This document shows, one piece after another, positions 24,577-32,200 of a stretch of 50,170 nucleotides of DNA (position 1 is its first letter; the number at the start of each line of letters is the position of its first letter). Source of the DNA: Bacillota bacterium (GTDB lineage: Bacteria > Bacillota > Clostridia > Lachnospirales > Cellulosilyticaceae). Location: assembly GCA_023412455.1 (NCBI GenBank), contig JAEYNQ010000260.1, forward strand, positions 1 to 50,170. The letters run 5' to 3'. The notes under the pieces were generated by a model. That model was not told where the DNA came from, did not search any database, and saw nothing but the letters and a program-made list of their open reading frames with translations. Made by a program: the position numbers and the translations under genes.

Positions 24577-25416
24577 ATGCAGCAGCAAATAAAACGTGAT
24601 AAATTGTCGGCACCTACTCTAGTTCATGAGAAGCCTGTAAAGAGTAGGAAGTATGGCGAAGAAGAGAAAATGAAAGGTTATGTGAGTAAAAAGACCGAAA
24701 AGCAAACTAAAAAAGGAGCCCAGTATCCTGACCAGTATTTTGACTTTCAGTTTGGGCAAGGCATGATACAACTAGGTTATCAACAAGAACAACAAAAACT
24801 AATCCTTTTGGCAAAGCAAAAGAATAATGGAGAGGAGCATGGACGAAGATTAGAAGAGACCACAGCAAAAACGATTAAACATAAGCTTACTCACAAAAAT
24901 ATTAGTGCGGCCTATAAGGATAAAAAAACTACCAATAGTGTGACAGCTTTAACCTTCCCTGTTCAAACCAGTATAAATAAGATAGTAAATAGCCATGAGG
25001 CAGGTTTGCAAAATGAAGAAGGCAAGCAAGTGGCCTTAGGCTCAGTGATGGGAAAGTTATATAGTGAACCTGAAAAACAAGTAGAAAAAGCTCTAGAAGC
25101 CAAAAGAAGAGCCATTCTTTCTCACAGTAAGGAAGGCTCGGAAGAACGGACTGTCGTAGACAGACAGCTAGAAGAAGTAAGATTAGCTAAAATACAAAAA
25201 GAGCAATATAAGAAGACCTATCAAACGAGACTAAAAAGTGTTGTTACAGAGATAAAACATCAGAATAAACACGTTTATACTGATGATTTTATGACTTATA
25301 TCAAGAAAAAACAACTGCAAGATGAGACGCTCCTCAGCGACAAAGATGAAAATTCTGATGCAAAAGACGAAGGAGTATCCTCAGGACAAGAATTACAAAG
25401 TAACATTGAAATGTAA
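24577..25416 (+). CDS. First gene of the eCIS operon, charged protein of unknown function
   Basis: I do not recognise this 279 aa protein. It is strongly charged (Lys/Glu/Gln-rich) and probably largely helical or disordered, with no signal peptide and no membrane segment. A PDQYFDFQFGQGMIQLGYQ patch near 50-70 is the only aromatic part; residues about 170-230 look like a coiled coil. The start is the ATG at 24577 because GGAGG lies upstream; a TTG five codons earlier would include that site. It precedes the sheath gene by 88 bases and shares its promoter. It could be a cargo, a regulator or an accessory baseplate protein; I cannot choose. Confidence 0.7.
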   Translation: MQQQIKRDKLSAPTLVHEKPVKSRKYGEEEKMKGYVSKKTEKQTKKGAQYPDQYFDFQFGQGMIQLGYQQEQQKLILLAKQKNNGEEHGRRLEETTAKTIKHKLTHKNISAAYKDKKTTNSVTALTFPVQTSINKIVNSHEAGLQNEEGKQVALGSVMGKLYSEPEKQVEKALEAKRRAILSHSKEGSEERTVVDRQLEEVRLAKIQKEQYKKTYQTRLKSVVTEIKHQNKHVYTDDFMTYIKKKQLQDETLLSDKDENSDAKDEGVSSGQELQSNIEM

Positions 25417-25475
25417 GGAGGGGAATGAAATTTAGTAGTACGAACTATAAAATCTAAAAAGAAAAGGGGGGACTG

Positions 25476-25495
25476 ATTTCATAAGTATATGAAAT
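25476..25495 (+). other. Hairpin touching the sheath ribosome-binding site
   Basis: ATTTCATA-AGTA-TATGAAAT, a perfect 8-bp stem with a 4-base loop, ending 1-2 bases before the GGGAG that precedes the sheath ATG (25505). It could protect the 5' end of a processed sheath transcript or tune its translation. Confidence 0.45.
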
Positions 25496-25504
25496 TGGGA
25501 GCGT

Positions 25505-27280
25505 ATGGCAGAATATTTAACGCCAGGAGTGTATGTAGAAGAGTTTGATTCAGGCGCCACACCTATGGCAAGTGTAGGGACAAGCACAGCAGGTTTTGTA
25601 GGGGTAACTGAAAAGGGACCACAACAAGGTGCACCTGTACTTGTAACAAATTTTGCAGGCTTTAAAAGGATATTTGGTGGTTACTTATCCGAGAATGAGT
25701 TTGGTGAATACCGTTATCTTGCGTATGCTGTTAATCAATTTTTCATTAATGGGGGCTCTAGATGCTACATTAAAAGAGTTGTGCCAAGCAATGCAACTTA
25801 TGCCCACAATGTAGAAGATGATAAAGCAGCGCCACTGGTTATTTATGCCAAAAACCCTGGAGCATGGGGGAATAAAATCACTGTTTCGGTTGTACCATCT
25901 AGCAAGGCCAAATCACAAATATTAGAAATCATTAAGACCTCTAATGATAAAAAATATCGCTTAAAAAATGCAACGGGCTTCTTAGCTGGGGATACCGTTG
26001 TCTTTACAGATGGAAGTACTAAAATTTACAACAAGATCGTGGATGTAGACGGAGATATACTAACCTTTGAATCTGCATTTGAGGATTCTGTAGTAGATGT
26101 CGGTCTTATTGCTAAAAAAGTAATTAGTACCTGTGAAATTAATATAGAAGTTAAATCAGAAGGAATTATTGAAAACTATACAGGTTGTTCCTTTAATACT
26201 CTTTCACCTAACTTTATAAATCAAAAATTAGCTAAATCAGAAATTGTAATGGTAGATGCTAAAGAAGTTGCTCCTGTTAAAAAAGTTACAGAAGAGGGTG
26301 AAGAGACAACGGAAACCTATGGTGGTATTCTTTCACCTTTCAAACTTATCTCAGGAAATGACGAAGGTGAATTTTTAATCAGTCTCTTTGGAGGATCAAA
26401 TGGTACATTAGAAGCTTTATCCAGTGCAGATTTTATTGGTGAAGACGATGGACCTGGAGCACGTACAGGTATTCAAGCTTTTATTGATAACAATGAAGTA
26501 AGTATTATGGCTGTACCAGGGGTAACAGATCCACAAGTTGGCTTAACCTTAGTAGCGCATTGTGAAAGAATGACAAACCGTTTTGCCATTTTAGATATAC
26601 CAAAGGATAAACGTACAGTTAATGATATTGTTGATTATAGAAACTTCTATGATAGTGAATATGCAGCTATGTATCATCCATGGATAAAGGTACTAGACCC
26701 ACTTACCAAGAATACAGGGGCTATTCCTCCATCAGGTTCTGTAGCAGGCATTTATGCAAGAACAGATAACACAAGAGGTGTTCATAAAGCACCAGCTAAT
26801 GAAATTGTAAGTGCTTGTGTAGGTCTTGAATGTAACTATACTTCTGGGGAGCAAGACATTCTTAATCCAAAGGGTGTTAACTTAATCAGAAGTTTCCCAG
26901 GACAAGGTATACGTGTATGGGGAGCACGTACAGTAAGCTCTAATCCATTATGGAAATACGTTAACGTACGTAGGCTATTTATCTTTATTGAAGAGTCTAT
27001 TCGTGCCAGTACAAATTGGGTTGTATTTGAGCCTAATGATCAGCTTCTATGGCTACGTGTAAGAAGAACAATTGAGATTTTCTTAGGCGATGTATGGAGA
27101 AGTGGTGCATTGGTTGGGTCTACAGAAGATGAAGCCTTCTTTGTAGAAATTGGACCAAGTACAATGACACAAGGTGATATTGATGCAGGTCGTTTAATCT
27201 GTGTTATTGGTGTAGCACCAGTTAAACCAGCTGAGTTTGTAATCTTTAGAATCACACAAAAAACAGGCGGTGCAGAATAG
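25505..27280 (+). CDS. Contractile sheath protein (Pvc2/phage tail sheath family)
   Basis: Forms the contractile outer cylinder of the injection machine. The 591 aa protein starts with the diagnostic YLTPGVYVEEFDSGATPMASVGTSTAGFVG and ends with the equally diagnostic C-terminal domain (VNVRRLFIFIEESIRASTNWVVFEPND, then a Leu/Val-rich hook strand region VAPVKPAEFVIFRITQKTGG). An inserted middle region of about 180 residues (about 100-280) makes it longer than the simplest sheaths and probably projects outward. Only one sheath gene is present, whereas several eCIS carry two or three. The tube gene follows after 23 bases. Confidence 0.96.
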   Translation: MAEYLTPGVYVEEFDSGATPMASVGTSTAGFVGVTEKGPQQGAPVLVTNFAGFKRIFGGYLSENEFGEYRYLAYAVNQFFINGGSRCYIKRVVPSNATYAHNVEDDKAAPLVIYAKNPGAWGNKITVSVVPSSKAKSQILEIIKTSNDKKYRLKNATGFLAGDTVVFTDGSTKIYNKIVDVDGDILTFESAFEDSVVDVGLIAKKVISTCEINIEVKSEGIIENYTGCSFNTLSPNFINQKLAKSEIVMVDAKEVAPVKKVTEEGEETTETYGGILSPFKLISGNDEGEFLISLFGGSNGTLEALSSADFIGEDDGPGARTGIQAFIDNNEVSIMAVPGVTDPQVGLTLVAHCERMTNRFAILDIPKDKRTVNDIVDYRNFYDSEYAAMYHPWIKVLDPLTKNTGAIPPSGSVAGIYARTDNTRGVHKAPANEIVSACVGLECNYTSGEQDILNPKGVNLIRSFPGQGIRVWGARTVSSNPLWKYVNVRRLFIFIEESIRASTNWVVFEPNDQLLWLRVRRTIEIFLGDVWRSGALVGSTEDEAFFVEIGPSTMTQGDIDAGRLICVIGVAPVKPAEFVIFRITQKTGGAE

Positions 27281-27303
27281 TCGCTTTTAAGGAGGAATAA
27301 TAT

Positions 27304-27747
27304 ATGGCATTAGAAGCTTATCCCTATAAGAGTTATAGGTTCAAGGTTGAAATCGGTGGAGTAATGGTAGCTGGTTTTAGTGAAGTAACAGGTTTTGATG
27401 CAACCTTTGATATTGTAGAGTATCGTGAAGGGGATGCAGCAGATAACACACCTAGAAAACAACCAGGACTTGTTAAGTATAGTAATATTGTGTTTAAAAG
27501 AGGTGTTATTGATGCAGTGGAGTTCTTTACTTGGATTGATGAAATTGACAAAGGTCAATTAGCTCAAGAGAGAAAGACGGTTACTGTACAACTTTATAAT
27601 GATGAAGATACTGTTGTAGCAGCTTGGCAAATACTTCGTGCATGGCCTTATAAATACACAGGTCCAGAATTAAAAGGTAATAGCTCAGAAGTAGCTATGG
27701 AAAGCATTGAGTTTGCTCATGAAGGATTATTGCGATTAGAAATTTAA
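27304..27747 (+). CDS. Inner tube protein (Hcp/T4 gp19-like, Pvc1-like)
   Basis: Builds the rigid inner tube driven through the target membrane. The 147 aa protein has the family opening YPYKSYRFKVEIGGVMVAGFSEVTGF, the EYREGDAADNTPRKQPG loop, and ends with the strand pattern VAMESIEFAHEGLLRLEI. AAGGAGG precedes the ATG. It sits directly after the sheath, as in almost all contractile tails, and is followed by an intra-operon hairpin. Confidence 0.96.
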   Translation: MALEAYPYKSYRFKVEIGGVMVAGFSEVTGFDATFDIVEYREGDAADNTPRKQPGLVKYSNIVFKRGVIDAVEFFTWIDEIDKGQLAQERKTVTVQLYNDEDTVVAAWQILRAWPYKYTGPELKGNSSEVAMESIEFAHEGLLRLEI

Positions 27748-27754
27748 TAAAAAT

Positions 27755-27790
27755 GAGGGTGAGGGACGAGTATCTTGTCCCTCACTCTTC
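27755..27790 (+). other. Strong intra-operon hairpin after the sheath-tube pair
   Basis: Stem GAGGGTGAGGGAC / GTCCCTCACTCTTC (about 13 bp with G-U pairs) around a 9-base loop. No U-run follows (A-run instead), so it is not a normal terminator. Its place fits 3'-end protection or partial processing that leaves more sheath and tube mRNA than downstream mRNA. Confidence 0.6.
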
Positions 27791-27811
27791 AAAAAAAGGA
27801 GACGATAGCAG

Positions 27812-28180
27812 ATGACTCAGTTTCAAACCGAATATCCATTTGAACTCCCTAAGGGCTATTTAGATAACGAAGGCATTCTTCATAAGAAGGGTGTCATGCG
27901 ACTTGCAACAGCAGCAGATGAGATTTTACCTATGAAAGACCCTAGAGTGCAACAAAATCCAGGTTATTTAAGTGTTATTTTATTAGCAAGGGTAGTTGTC
28001 AGTTTAGGAAGTTTACAAGCTGTTGATACCCGTGTCATCGAGAAGCTTTTTACAGCAGACTTAGCTTATTTGCAAGATTTATATCAAAAAATCAATCAGA
28101 TTGAAACGCCTGTTATTAGGACAGTGTGTCCTCATTGCAATGAAAAAATTGAGGTGGAGTGGCCTTTTTTGGGGGAGTAA
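27812..28180 (+). CDS. Tail-assembly-chaperone-like protein (frame-0 product, G-like)
   Basis: A small soluble 122 aa protein between the tube and the second tube gene. It contains LPKGYLDNEGILHKKGVMRLATAADEI, which I associate with phage and eCIS tail-assembly proteins, and a C-terminal CPHCNEKIEVEWP half zinc-knuckle with only two cysteines. Its last codons lie on a slippery T TTT TTG stretch, and the next reading frame (DUF6760-like) overlaps it by 22 bases in the -1 frame. By analogy with lambda G/GT it is probably the short form of a pair whose long form carries the DUF6760 part. AAGGAG precedes the ATG. Confidence 0.8.
   Translation: MTQFQTEYPFELPKGYLDNEGILHKKGVMRLATAADEILPMKDPRVQQNPGYLSVILLARVVVSLGSLQAVDTRVIEKLFTADLAYLQDLYQKINQIETPVIRTVCPHCNEKIEVEWPFLGE
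28151..28171 (+). promoter_or_regulatory. Probable programmed -1 ribosomal frameshift site
   Basis: Slippery heptamer T TTT TTG at 28165-28171, in phase with the upstream gene's codons. A Shine-Dalgarno-like GAGG (28151-28154) stands ten bases before it, the spacing known for dnaX, and a 9-bp hairpin CTTGATAAA-C-TTTATCAAG follows at 28195-28213. The frame-0 stop is seven bases past the heptamer. Slippage gives ...WPFLGGVRKSYPL..., a continuous 185 aa fusion. Confidence 0.7.
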
Positions 28181-28368
28181 GGAAGAGTTATCCCCTTGAT
28201 AAACTTTATCAAGAGATGGCTTTTATTGCCTACTATATGCACTGGTCCCATGAGGAAATCATGAACCTGGAGCATAGGGAAAGGGCAAGATGGTGTAAGG
28301 AAATCTCAAGCATACACCAGAAGTTAAATGGTGAGGACAAAAAGAAAAATATATTTGATGTGTATTAA
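28159..28368 (+). CDS. DUF6760-like eCIS protein (T-like; probably the -1 frame extension)
   Basis: A 69 aa reading frame with the signature KSYPLDKLYQEMAFIAYYMHWS then EEIMNLEHRERARWCKEI, which I recognise as DUF6760, found next to tube genes in eCIS. As a separate gene it would start at a GTG only four bases from GAGG, too close for good initiation. As the -1 extension of the preceding gene (from 28171) it adds 65 residues to a 120-residue body. The second reading fits the tail-assembly-chaperone logic better; both may happen. It probably helps to load tube or length-control proteins. Confidence 0.8.
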   Translation: MAFFGGVRKSYPLDKLYQEMAFIAYYMHWSHEEIMNLEHRERARWCKEISSIHQKLNGEDKKKNIFDVY

Positions 28369-28385
28369 AAAGGGAGGTAGCTAGA

Positions 28386-29228
28386 ATGGGATTAGGTAAG
28401 GATTTATTATCTAGGGTAGGTGTGGGGATAGGCAACAATAATGAATATCCTATTCAATCCAATAGTTACTTCGTTATATTTGGAACAAGTATTACAAGTT
28501 TTTCAAAAATATCAGGCATTACATTAAAGTCATCAGATGTTATTGCTATAACTGAAGGTGGGAGCAATAAGCCTTATTTACTAAAGCAAGCTAAGGGAGA
28601 CTTTAATACCATTACTTTTGAAAAAGGTTATGGTACCATGGAGCTTATGTCTATGGCCAAAGGGCTAAAGACAGCTAATATTATGATGATTATCATAAAA
28701 GGTCCTGACAAAGCCATTAAAGCAGCTTACTATACGGATCGAGCAATGGTAAAAAATATTACATTATCTGATTTAGATGCGGAACAATCTAGGCCACTTA
28801 TTCAATCCATGACAGTTGTCTACAATGAGTTAAAAAAAGCAGATGATTTAATAATAAGTGCTTTAAGCCTTTTAAATGGACTTGGTGGAAGTGGGGGGAC
28901 TGGTGTCACCACAGTAGATGAAGCCATGGTTAACGTTCTAGAGAGGGATAAAGAAGAGTCAAAGCGTAGGAAAGAGGAAGCCGCAAGAAAGAAGGCCGAA
29001 GAAAAGGTAGCTTCTGTGGAGCCTAAAGTGACTACTTTGGAGCAAGACCGAATAGATGCAAGAAAGAAAAAGGAAGAACAAGAAACACAACCACCTACAT
29101 CCACGCCAATTGACAGTGCAGTGGAGAAGAATACTCTTATTAATGAAGAGGCGGCTAAAAAAGAAGAGGAAGAAAAAGAAAAGGCTTTAAAGGAAAGAGA
29201 GAAGATAGAAAGTCAGATTGAGCTATAG
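28386..29228 (+). CDS. Second tube-like protein with long charged C-terminal extension
   Basis: A 280 aa protein. Residues about 20-155 show the gp19/Hcp-like tube pattern (NSYFVIFGTSITSFSKISGI, then ITFEKGYGTMELMSMAKG, then IQSMTVVYNELKKAD). Residues about 185-280 are an Arg/Lys/Glu-rich helical tail with a proline break (QPPTSTP), absent in ordinary tube subunits. In eCIS the second or third tube-like gene encodes the tube initiator that sits on the baseplate (Pvc5-like). The extension could reach into the lumen, bind the big repeat protein encoded next, or interact with cargo. AGGGAGG precedes the ATG. Confidence 0.85.
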   Translation: MGLGKDLLSRVGVGIGNNNEYPIQSNSYFVIFGTSITSFSKISGITLKSSDVIAITEGGSNKPYLLKQAKGDFNTITFEKGYGTMELMSMAKGLKTANIMMIIIKGPDKAIKAAYYTDRAMVKNITLSDLDAEQSRPLIQSMTVVYNELKKADDLIISALSLLNGLGGSGGTGVTTVDEAMVNVLERDKEESKRRKEEAARKKAEEKVASVEPKVTTLEQDRIDARKKKEEQETQPPTSTPIDSAVEKNTLINEEAAKKEEEEKEKALKEREKIESQIEL

Positions 29229-29236
29229 GTGATAGG

Positions 29237-32200
29237 ATGATTATCAATAAAAAACCAATGACTTCAGTAAAAAATATACATACTATTGGAAGTAGCTTCG
29301 GTGAACAGATTGCAAGCAAGAATATTTATGTAGATGAGAAGGGCCTTCGCCAAGAAACAAAGATGGTCTTTAAAAATGATGGGCCTACAGGTACTGATTT
29401 TTATTTTGAAGCAATAATAGAGCTTTTAGGCCAACTTAAAGCTTTAAATGCAAGTGGCACCAATCTCTCTGTTTCTCAGAATCTTATAAAGCAAGAGATT
29501 ATTAGACAAGTTAAAAATAATATTTCCATTACTCAAAATCAAAACTATAGTCCACAGATTTATCAGACAGTTAATCAGTTTATTACGGAAAAGCATTTTA
29601 ATAATAATGAAGCAATAGAGACTGTTATCCATACGATCAATAACAGTCTAAAAAAAAAATCTGAGATAAGCTTAAACAAGCAACTTACAGCAAGTAGCTA
29701 TTTAACTCAAGTGGCGTATTCTCCTGAAAGATTAATAGAAAACAAAGCTGTTAATAAAGCTATAAGTTATAAACAAGAAAAAACTATCCTAGTAGATAAT
29801 CCTATACATATCCAGTTAGCGTTTTTAGATAATAATCCCATAATGCTACAAGAGCTTGAAGGGAATAGAGACAAGAGTAGCAAACCGATAGTGGCTAAAG
29901 AAGGCATTAGATCATCGGAGCAAGTTCAGTTAAGGGATAAAGGTCATAGCCAGCAGCAAGGGCAGGAAATAAAGCAAGTCCATTTTATAAGCCAAGTTTG
30001 GAAAAATTCTATCAATTGGATGAAGCAAATAGGAGGAGGGCAGGCTTATAATTTCCTGGCAACACATCATTGGTTTGGCTTAACAGTTAATAAGGATGCT
30101 AGTAATAAGAGTATCAGTAGCATCAGCAAAAGTATAAAAAGAAATATTGAAACAAATAGTACTACAAGTATAATAAACAACCTTCAACATAGTATTGAAA
30201 ATCCTATTGAAAATAACATTAAATATAATATTGAAAATAACATTCAAGCTAATATTGAAAATAGTATTAAAAATAATATTAAAAGTAATATTAAAAATAA
30301 TATTAAAAGTAATATTAAAAGTAATATTAAAAGTAATATCCAAAATAATATCCAAAATAATATCCAAGGTAGTAGTGAGAAGAGCTATAAGGTACTAATG
30401 TCTGAAAAAGTACATCTAGATGTATTTAATAACAGTGAGAAGGTACATAATTGGCTCGCTACACAAGTGAATACTTATCCTCCCATTAATAATCCACGAC
30501 TTTATAATCCTTTATTTTATAATCAGACCATTGCTAGGTCCGTTCAATCTCTTTTTTATAACCATGAAGTTAAGTTTTTTTCAAAAAACAGAATTAAAAA
30601 AGAGAGAGGCCTTCTACAGCTAACTTATTTGACAAAAAACAGTTATTTAAATGAAGAAGAAAGGTCTGTAACCTTTGCCATACAGTCTTCTTATCCGTTT
30701 ATTCGAGCTAGGAATAACTCTTTGAAGGATAAAGATAGAGAATCTTATGGGCAACATGAGAGGCTTGAGAGTAATCGCCAGAGGGAGCTATTTTTTCAAA
30801 CTACAAAATGGATGGAGATTCTAAAAATCCAGAAGGCTTTTTCTGGAAGAGACAACCTCCATTTACAATCCAATAGAAGCAACAATGTTTATCAGAACAA
30901 TGCTATTATTAGCAATTCGTTAAGATATGGCGCCCTAGAAAAAACTGTATTTACTAAGGAGCCTTATCCTCTAATACAGAGACAAGATTATTATGTAGGA
31001 GATAGCTATAAGATAGAATATGAAGGGCTAAAGACAGCCTTACAAGAACAAGTAGTTTATCAACCTATCTTATTCACTAATAGGGGAAATAGGGAGATAT
31101 TTTCTTCTCAAAAAGTAACCTTGCAACAACAAATCGCTTACAACCTTGGAAATTTCATAGAAAACAAGGTACAGGGTACACTTTCTACGACTATTCAAAA
31201 GTTGAGTCTTCTACAGAGGTATCAAACTTTGTCAACACAGCTTCAGAGCTATGAGAGTAAAAACTATAAAGCAAATAGCTATAGGACAAAGCATTATAAC
31301 AAGAAGGACAGCGTAGAAAATCTATGGATTACTAATCAACACCCGATGAAGCATTGGGTGATAAAATCCCATGAGCAGAGTATTTTATCTCTAAGTAAGC
31401 CGTTACTCATGCAACTTTTTCAGTCTAAACATTCCGTTTTCCAAAAGGAAGTTATCTTTGACCGTTTAAGTGCTAAAGAGAAAGAGGTAAGTCTTAGCGC
31501 GAGTTCCTATTATGATTTTATACAAGGGACCAAAACTTACTTAACGCAACTTCAACACTATAAAAATAAGATAAATGCCAATTATTTTAGTAATACAGAA
31601 GTACTAGGAGCTATGCAGCAGCCAATCGTTAGGAATAAGATAAACCTTAGTCAAAAGCAAGTAAAAGAAAGTTTTACAGGCTATATTCAACACATAAGGT
31701 TTATTACTGAGAATAGATGGACCAACTCACTTCTAATAAATAAACACTTTGTAAATAAATATAAAAGGCAGCAGATTGACAGGTTAACTCAGCCAGTTAC
31801 TCATACACAGCCTATGAGCGAGAACGATCTACAAGTCTCTTACTTACAAGCTGCTTATTTAGAAGAAGAGAAGCAAAAGGAAATAGCAAATCCATTTATT
31901 CTAAAGATAACCCAAAAGTATTTAAACAATAGGGTAATCAATAATTTGAGAAATAAACAAATGAATCAACGAACCAATAATCAGACTAACAAACTGGCTA
32001 ATCAACTAATTAATAATCAAACCTATAGACTAACTAATCCAATAGCCAACAAGCATATGGCCAGCAATCCAATAGCCAATAATCATAGAACTAATAATCA
32101 AATAGCCAATAATCAACTAACTAATAATCAAATAGCCAATAATCATAGAACTAATAATCAAATAGCCAATAATCAACTAACTAATAATCAACTAACTAAT

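Noticed and set aside
28159..28180. Sequencing error joining two halves of one gene
   Set aside because: A 22-base overlap with a textbook slippery heptamer and an upstream Shine-Dalgarno-like element is better explained by programmed frameshifting, though resequencing would exclude an indel in the T or G run.
30080..30367. Minus- and plus-strand Ile-rich frames in the 12-bp repeat array
   Set aside because: They are by-products of the repeat's period (multiple of three) giving open frames on both strands; no start signals.
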